This document shows, piece after piece, positions 5,901-10,509 of a DNA stretch of 10,509 nt. The DNA is taken from contig DASSDL010000127.1 of assembly GCA_035697145.1 (NCBI GenBank), positions 1-10,509 of the forward strand, in the 5' to 3' direction. The DNA comes from DASQUK01 sp035697145. Lineage in GTDB: Bacteria; Actinomycetota; Acidimicrobiia; Acidimicrobiales; VFJN01. The notes under the pieces are model-generated. The model was not told the origin of the DNA. It saw only the letters and a list, made by a program, of their open reading frames with translations, and did no database searches. How positions within the stretch are numbered: the stretch's first letter is position 1; every line of letters starts with the position of its first letter. The position numbers and the translations under genes were made by a program.

Positions 5901-7298
5901 TCACTCGGCGGCGTCGGCGAGGGCCTCGGCCAGCGAGGGGTGGACGAGGAGGCTCTCGACGATGTCGTGGACCCGCAGGCCGTTGGTGACGGCCACGGCG
6001 AGGACGGAGATCAGCTCGGCCGCATGGCGCCCGACGATCGACCCGCCCAGCACCACGCCGGTGGCGGGGTCGGACAGGATCTTCACGAAGCCCTTGGTCT
6101 CGTTGTTGATGAGCGCCTTGGCCGACGCGGAGAACGGCACCTTGGTCACCCGCAACTTGCGTCCTTCGGCGAAGGCGTCGGCCTCCGCCAGGCCCACGTC
6201 GGCGATCTCGGGTTCGGTGAAGATCGCCGACGCCGCCTTGTCGTAGTCGAGATGGCGGTGGACCCGCGTGTGCAGGCCCATGACGTGCTCGGCGATCTTG
6301 CGCCCCTGCATGGCCGCGACCGACGACAGCGGCAGCTTGCCCGACAGGTCCCCGGCCGCGTAGATGTGCGGCACGTTGGTGACGCAATGATGGTTGACGG
6401 GCACGTAGCCGCCCGGATCGACCTCCACGCCGGCGGCGTCGAGCCCCAGCCCGTCGCTGTTGGGGATCGAGCCGATGGCCAGCAGGGCGTGGCTGCCGGT
6501 GGCGACGCGGCCGTCGTTGCAGCGCACGGCCACGCCGGTCGCGGTGAGGTCCACGCCCTCGGCCCGGGCCCCCTTGTAGAGCTGCACCCCCCGGCGCAGC
6601 AGCTCGTCCTCCAGGGCGGCGGCGACCTCGGGGTCCTTCTGGGGCAGCACCTGCTGGCGGCTGACGATCAGGGTCACCTGGCTACCCAGCGACGAGAACA
6701 TGTGGACGAACTCGACGCCGGTCACCCCCGACCCGATCACCACCAGGTGCCCTGGCAGCTCGGGGGGTGGATAGGCGTCACGGGTGGTGAGGATCCGCTC
6801 ACCGTCGACCTGGGCCCAGTCGGGGACACGGGGGCGGCTGCCGGTCGACACGAGGACGGCGTCGGCCTCTATCTCGCTCACGCCCTCATCGGTCTCGACT
6901 GCGATCTCGTGAGGGCCCTTGAGCCTCCCGCTGCCCTGGATCATGCGGACGCCCTGGCTGCGCAGCAGCTGGACGATGTTGGATTCGAGGCGGTCCTCGA
7001 TCCGCTGGATCCGCTCCCGCAGCCGCTCTAGGTCCACCTTCACCTCCGCGCCCGACAGACCCATGCCGGCGACACGGTCGACCATCCCCATGGCACCGGC
7101 GGTGGCGATCATGGCCTTGGAGGGGATGCAGTCGTGTAGGTGGGCGGCGCCGCCGATGAGGTCGCGCTCGACCAGCGTGACCTCGGCGCCGAGGCGGGCC
7201 GCGGTTGTGGCCGCCGTGTTTCCGGCCGGCCCGCCGCCGATGATCACGAAGCGCAGAGGCACGACTCCAAGGCTACGTGGGCGGGCATCGACACTCAC
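5901..7298 (-). CDS. lpdA: LpdA-like NAD(P)H quinone reductase, flavoprotein disulfide reductase family
   Basis: The 465-residue protein has the dihydrolipoamide dehydrogenase fold: FAD motif IIGGGPAGNTA (residues 19-29), NAD(P)-binding VVIGSGVTGVEF (about 186-197), the second FAD motif IYAAGDLSG (about 312-320) and a C-terminal dimerisation domain. The redox motif reads GGAAHLHDCIPSK (49-61). Only C57 is present, and the partner cysteine five residues earlier is A52. The disulfide cannot form, so it should not act as a lipoamide dehydrogenase. Loss of this cysteine is also known in M. tuberculosis LpdA (Rv3303c), which reduces quinones with NAD(P)H. The C-terminal HPSLAE (H453, E458) keeps a His-Glu pair. 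The GTG at 7298 gives the longest form; an internal GTG at 7262 (13th codon) starts just before the FAD motif and may be the true start. It lies 22 bases after the FetB-like gene, probably in the same operon. Confidence 0.9.
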   Translation of the reverse strand: MSVDARPRSLGVVPLRFVIIGGGPAGNTAATTAARLGAEVTLVERDLIGGAAHLHDCIPSKAMIATAGAMGMVDRVAGMGLSGAEVKVDLERLRERIQRIEDRLESNIVQLLRSQGVRMIQGSGRLKGPHEIAVETDEGVSEIEADAVLVSTGSRPRVPDWAQVDGERILTTRDAYPPPELPGHLVVIGSGVTGVEFVHMFSSLGSQVTLIVSRQQVLPQKDPEVAAALEDELLRRGVQLYKGARAEGVDLTATGVAVRCNDGRVATGSHALLAIGSIPNSDGLGLDAAGVEVDPGGYVPVNHHCVTNVPHIYAAGDLSGKLPLSSVAAMQGRKIAEHVMGLHTRVHRHLDYDKAASAIFTEPEIADVGLAEADAFAEGRKLRVTKVPFSASAKALINNETKGFVKILSDPATGVVLGGSIVGRHAAELISVLAVAVTNGLRVHDIVESLLVHPSLAEALADAAE

Positions 7299-7320
7299 CC
7301 CTGCCTACGGCCACCTGGTC

Positions 7321-8112
7321 TCAGGCCGTCGTCCGGGCTAGCCGGACCAGGCGATGGTCGGGTGTGAACAACCGGCGCGTGAGGCCGAGGCCGATGACGA
7401 CCACGTTGGTGGCCACGCAGCCGAGGATCAGGTACATGATCGCCGCCTGGACGAGCACGGCGTCGACGGGGTCGACGCCCGCCAGGATGAGGCCGGTCAT
7501 GGCGCCCGGCAGGAACACCAGCCCCACCGCCTTGGTGCTCTCGAGCTGCGACGTCAGGGCGGTCCGCAGCGCGCTGCGCACGAACGGCTTCGACGCCTCC
7601 TGCCACGGCTGGCCGAGGGCCAGACGGGCCTCCACCTCTGGTCGCCGGTCGGCAAGCTCCCCGACTATGCGCCGGGCGGCCACCACCACACTGCCGATCG
7701 AGTTGCCGATCATCATGCCGGCGATGGGCACGACCGCGCGCCCGACGTTGGGGTAGACGCCGAGGCCGAACACGACCAGCAGGCTGATGGCGGCAGACGC
7801 GGCGATGGCCAGCGCCGCCAGCCGGGTGATGTCGGGGATCTCAGGGGCGCGGCGCCGCACGGTCACCGCGGCGAAGACCACCATCGCCACGACCCACAGC
7901 CACGCCCAGATCACGGGTGCGTCCTCGTCGACGACGAGCACGAGCAGGTAGCCGACGGCCAGCAGCTGGGCGATGGCCCGGCCGCACGCCCACAGCATCT
8001 CGCGCTCGAGCCGCAGTCCCTGCCACACCGACAAGCCGACGGCCACGGCCACGAGGATCAGCGAGAGGGTCAGCCCGCCCCACCCGATCGCGGCGTCATC
8101 CATGGCGTTCAA
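7321..8112 (-). CDS. fetB: FetB-like ABC transporter permease (UPF0014/YbbM family)
   Basis: This 263-residue integral membrane protein has about seven hydrophobic segments: residues 12-29, 46-61, 68-84, 98-117, 126-147, 194-212 and 221-243. Family signatures are VVPIAGMMIGNSIGSVVVA (128-146) and STKAVGLVFLPGAMTGLILAG (192-212), followed by DAVLVQAAIMYLI. The length fits E. coli FetB (about 260). FetAB in E. coli exports iron and protects against peroxide stress; the substrate here is inferred from the family. The TTG at 8112 overlaps the TGA of the ATPase gene and has AAGGAGG ending ten bases upstream, favouring translational coupling. An ATG at 8103 is the alternative start. The short cytoplasmic stretch 150-180, rich in charged residues, is a likely contact with the ATPase. 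It is followed 22 bases later by the quinone reductase gene. Confidence 0.9.
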   Translation of the reverse strand: MNAMDDAAIGWGGLTLSLILVAVAVGLSVWQGLRLEREMLWACGRAIAQLLAVGYLLVLVVDEDAPVIWAWLWVVAMVVFAAVTVRRRAPEIPDITRLAALAIAASAAISLLVVFGLGVYPNVGRAVVPIAGMMIGNSIGSVVVAARRIVGELADRRPEVEARLALGQPWQEASKPFVRSALRTALTSQLESTKAVGLVFLPGAMTGLILAGVDPVDAVLVQAAIMYLILGCVATNVVVIGLGLTRRLFTPDHRLVRLARTTA

Positions 8113-8786
8113 CCACCGTGGTCCTCCTTCAGGAAGCGGTCACGCTCTTCGGCGGACGCGACCCGCCCGTCGATGACCACCAGCACGTCGTCGGCCAACC
8201 GGTCCGCCTGCTCGAGGTCGTGGGTCACCCACACGAGCGGCCGGCCCTCGGTGGCCAGATCCCGGGCGGTGCGCTCCAGGCGGCGGCGGGCGTCGGGATC
8301 GAGTGCCGACGTGGGCTCGTCCATGAGCAGCACCTCGGGTCGCGTGACCAGCGTGCGGGCCAGGCACATGCGCTGGGACTCGCCGCCGGACAGGTCGTCG
8401 GCCGGCCGGTCGAGGAAGACCGGCGGCAGGCCGGCGCCACTGAGCGCCGCGAGCAGTGCGTCGTCGGTCGCCGCCGGGTCCGCCACCCGCAGGTTGTCGC
8501 GCACCGTCCCCGGGAACGGTGCCGGCCGCTGGAACACCATGCCGACCCGGCGGCGGAGCGCCAGGGGATCGATCGACGTCACCGGTTCCCCCCGGAACCG
8601 GACCACGCCCGCGGTTGGAACCTCGAGGCGGTTGAGGAGCCGCAGGATCATCGTCTTGCCGGCGCCCGACGGGCCCAGCAGCACGGTGATGCCGTCGTCG
8701 GAGACGGCGAGTGAGATGTCGCGCAGGATTCGGCGGTCGTCGATCTCCAGCGACACGCCGTCCAGCTCGAACAACGGCGCACCCAC
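8109..8786 (-). CDS. fetA: FetA-like ABC transporter ATP-binding protein (YbbL family)
   Basis: The 225-residue ATPase has every ABC motif: Walker A GPSGAGKT (residues 38-45), Q-loop VFQRPAPFPGTV (Q86), signature LSGGESQR (132-139), Walker B VLLMDEPTSALD (152-163) and the H-loop WVTHDLEQA (H189). It would energise the FetB-like permease encoded directly downstream, whose start overlaps its stop codon. The start is set at GTG 8786, which has GGAGGG at 8800-8795 eight bases upstream and lies just after the glycosyltransferase stop at 8806. The resulting length equals that of E. coli FetA (225). The open frame runs further upstream to 8930, but that extension (PPPP, RASEPRRDPR) is low-complexity, overlaps the glycosyltransferase end and has no family resemblance. 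Iron or another metal as substrate is inferred from the FetAB family. Confidence 0.92.
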   Translation of the reverse strand: MGAPLFELDGVSLEIDDRRILRDISLAVSDDGITVLLGPSGAGKTMILRLLNRLEVPTAGVVRFRGEPVTSIDPLALRRRVGMVFQRPAPFPGTVRDNLRVADPAATDDALLAALSGAGLPPVFLDRPADDLSGGESQRMCLARTLVTRPEVLLMDEPTSALDPDARRRLERTARDLATEGRPLVWVTHDLEQADRLADDVLVVIDGRVASAEERDRFLKEDHGG

Positions 8787-8794
8787 GCGCGGAT

Positions 8795-8800
8795 CCCTCC
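8795..8800 (-). promoter_or_regulatory. Shine-Dalgarno site that fixes the fetA start
   Basis: GGAGGG on the minus strand stands eight bases before GTG 8786 and just after the glycosyltransferase stop codon. No comparable site precedes the longer candidates at 8825, 8861 or 8930. This supports the short, family-sized ATPase. Confidence 0.65.
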
Positions 8801-8805
8801 GCGGC

Positions 8806-9633
8806 TCAGACGCGCGAGTGGTCACCCTGGGCGGCGGTGGCACCGTCGGCACGGTTTTCATCGTCGCTGGCGGGCCGGACTGCCGGTGCCCCCGCTTGAC
8901 CGGATGGGCCACGTGGCCCACGGCGCACACGCTCGCCCGGTGGCGAGTACTTGAGGATGCACCACACGGCCCGGATGCCGTCGCGCCACCCGATCTTCTT
9001 GCCTTCGGCGTAGGTGCGGCCGCGGTAGCTGATGCCCACCTCGTAGACCCGCCATTCGGGGTGGGCGGCCACCTTGGCCGTGAGCTCGGGCTCCACGCCG
9101 AACCGGTTCTCCTCGAGGTCGATGGCCTGGATGACGCTGCGGCGGAACACCTTGTAGCAGGTCTCCATGTCGGTGAGGTTCAGGTTGGTGAAGATGTTGG
9201 AGAGGGTCGTGAGGAACCGGTTGCCCACCGAGTGCCAGAAGTAGAGCACCCGGTGCGGATGGCTGGAGATGAACCGGGACCCGTAGACGACGTCGGCGTC
9301 GTCGCTGAGGAGGGGCTGGACCAGCGCCCCATACTCGCCCGGGTCGTACTCGAGGTCGGCGTCCTGGACGATCACCAGGGGCGCCGTGGCCTCGGAGAAC
9401 CCCCGGCGCAGCGCGGCTCCCTTTCCCTGGTTGTGGGACTGGAGCAACACGCGGACGCGGGGTTCGTCGATGCCTGCCAACACATCACGGGTGCCGTCGG
9501 TCGATCCGTCGTCGACGACGATGACCTCGGCCGTCCAGGGGGAGGCAAGCACCTGCGCCACCACGGCTGCAACCGTGTCGCGCTCGTTGTAGCAGGGGAT
9601 GACCACCGAGAGGCAGGCCTGGGCGTCGGGCAT
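8806..9633 (-). CDS. GT2 family glycosyltransferase, DPM/DPG synthase-like
   Basis: The 275-residue protein is a GT-A fold family 2 glycosyltransferase that would transfer a sugar from a nucleotide donor, probably to a polyprenyl phosphate at the inner membrane face. Visible motifs are LSVVIPCYNERDTV (residues 8-21), EVIVVDDGSTDGT (36-48), HNQGKGAALRRGF (67-79), the metal-binding VQDADLEYDP (89-98, D91 and D93) and VVYGSRF (115-121). The block LSNIFTNLNLTDMETCYKVF (144-163) and the segment RTYAEGKKIGWRDGIRAVW (206-224) are typical of the dolichol-phosphate mannose/glucose synthase-like subfamily. There is no transmembrane tail. Residues after about 231 are a Pro/Gly/Arg/Asp-rich, probably disordered extension. 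The ATG at 9633 has AAGGA seven bases upstream. It heads the leftward gene cluster, 19 bases before the FetA-like gene, though a functional link with transport is not obvious. Confidence 0.9.
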   Translation of the reverse strand: MPDAQACLSVVIPCYNERDTVAAVVAQVLASPWTAEVIVVDDGSTDGTRDVLAGIDEPRVRVLLQSHNQGKGAALRRGFSEATAPLVIVQDADLEYDPGEYGALVQPLLSDDADVVYGSRFISSHPHRVLYFWHSVGNRFLTTLSNIFTNLNLTDMETCYKVFRRSVIQAIDLEENRFGVEPELTAKVAAHPEWRVYEVGISYRGRTYAEGKKIGWRDGIRAVWCILKYSPPGERVRRGPRGPSGQAGAPAVRPASDDENRADGATAAQGDHSRV

Positions 9634-9667
9634 GCGCGGGTCCTTCTGGTGCGGGATCGACCGGGCA

Positions 9668-9673
9668 TCCTAC
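9668..9673 (-). promoter_or_regulatory. -10-like hexamer TAGGAT for the leftward glycosyltransferase cluster
   Basis: TAGGAT on the minus strand (TANNNT class) would start transcription near 9661, leaving a leader of about 28 bases that contains the AAGGA ribosome site. No clear -35 is seen. It overlaps the left arm of the inverted repeat at 9673-9696 by one base. Confidence 0.4.
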
Positions 9674-9696
9674 GGGCGGACAGGCTTAGCCGCCCG
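9673..9696. promoter_or_regulatory. Inverted repeat between divergent promoters, possible operator
   Basis: CGGGCGG (9673-9679) and CCGCCCG (9690-9696) form a perfect 7-base inverted repeat with a 10-base spacer. It sits between the minus-strand -10 (9673-9668) and the plus-strand -10 (9710-9715), covering the -35 zones of both. A dimeric regulator bound here could control the mutase and the glycosyltransferase cluster together. In GC-rich DNA a 7-base repeat may also arise by chance. Confidence 0.35.
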
Positions 9697-9709
9697 GCAT
9701 CTGCGTCCC

Positions 9710-9715
9710 TAGGCT
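9710..9715 (+). promoter_or_regulatory. -10-like hexamer TAGGCT for a leaderless methylmalonyl-CoA mutase mRNA
   Basis: TAGGCT (TANNNT) ends seven bases before the GTG start at 9723, and no good ribosome binding site precedes that GTG. The geometry matches that at the birA and accA3 starts and fits transcription beginning at the start codon. TTAGCC at 9686-9691, 18 bases upstream, is a weak -35 candidate. Confidence 0.45.
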
Positions 9716-9722
9716 GCGACAC

Positions 9723-10509
<787 letters not shown>

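Noticed and set aside
5649..7031. A 460-codon plus-strand frame running through palindrome copy 2 and opposite the LpdA-like gene
   Set aside because: It overlaps the end of the AbiEi-like gene in another frame and the LpdA-like gene on the other strand, and has no motif. It is open because of GC-rich codon structure.

Overview
The window is very GC-rich, densely coded DNA with short intergenic gaps and frequent GTG (and one probable TTG) start codons. It carries a Ddn-type deazaflavin (F420) enzyme, an AccA3-type biotin carboxylase/BCCP fusion, an LpdA-type quinone reductase lacking one redox cysteine, and an AbiEi/DUF559-type protein. Together these point to a chromosomal segment of an actinobacterium (Actinomycetota). 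A deep branch such as Acidimicrobiia is possible, but the sequence alone does not prove it.

Layout. The left edge holds a probable start of a leftward gene cut by the window (1-31), divergent from a Ddn-like F420-dependent oxidoreductase (72-542). Next, rightward, come a class IV PLP aminotransferase of the PabC type (604-1446) and a class I SAM methyltransferase (1472-2116). The methyltransferase converges with a leftward biotin protein ligase (2123-2989). The ligase is divergent, across 17 bases, from the biotin carboxylase/BCCP gene (3007-4782) whose product it would biotinylate. A 1.05-kb unit follows, holding one rightward AbiEi-like/PD-(D/E)XK gene (4924-5850). It is bracketed by two copies of a 45-base nested palindrome (44 of 45 bases identical). 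From 5901 to 9633 four leftward genes look like one transcription unit: GT2 glycosyltransferase, FetA-like ATPase, FetB-like permease and LpdA-like quinone reductase. The right edge is the start of a rightward methylmalonyl-CoA mutase large subunit gene (9723 onward, cut at 10509), divergent from the glycosyltransferase.

How the genes fit together. The ligase, the carboxylase alpha subunit and the mutase fit carboxylation of acetyl- or propionyl-CoA and the propionyl-CoA to methylmalonyl-CoA to succinyl-CoA route. The carboxyltransferase beta subunit, epimerase and mutase small subunit are not in the window. FetAB-like transport plus a quinone reductase suggests metal/redox homeostasis. Several starts (2989, 3007, 9723) have a TANNNT-like -10 element 6-7 bases upstream, the spacing expected of leaderless transcripts.

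The least ordinary part is 4777-5896: a tandem 12-base duplication across the accA3 stop codon, the palindrome pair, and the orphan AbiEi/nuclease-like gene between them with no partner toxin. This looks like a cassette or a nuclease-associated palindromic repeat. That reading is a hypothesis; whether the 45-mer recurs beside related genes in the host genome would decide it.
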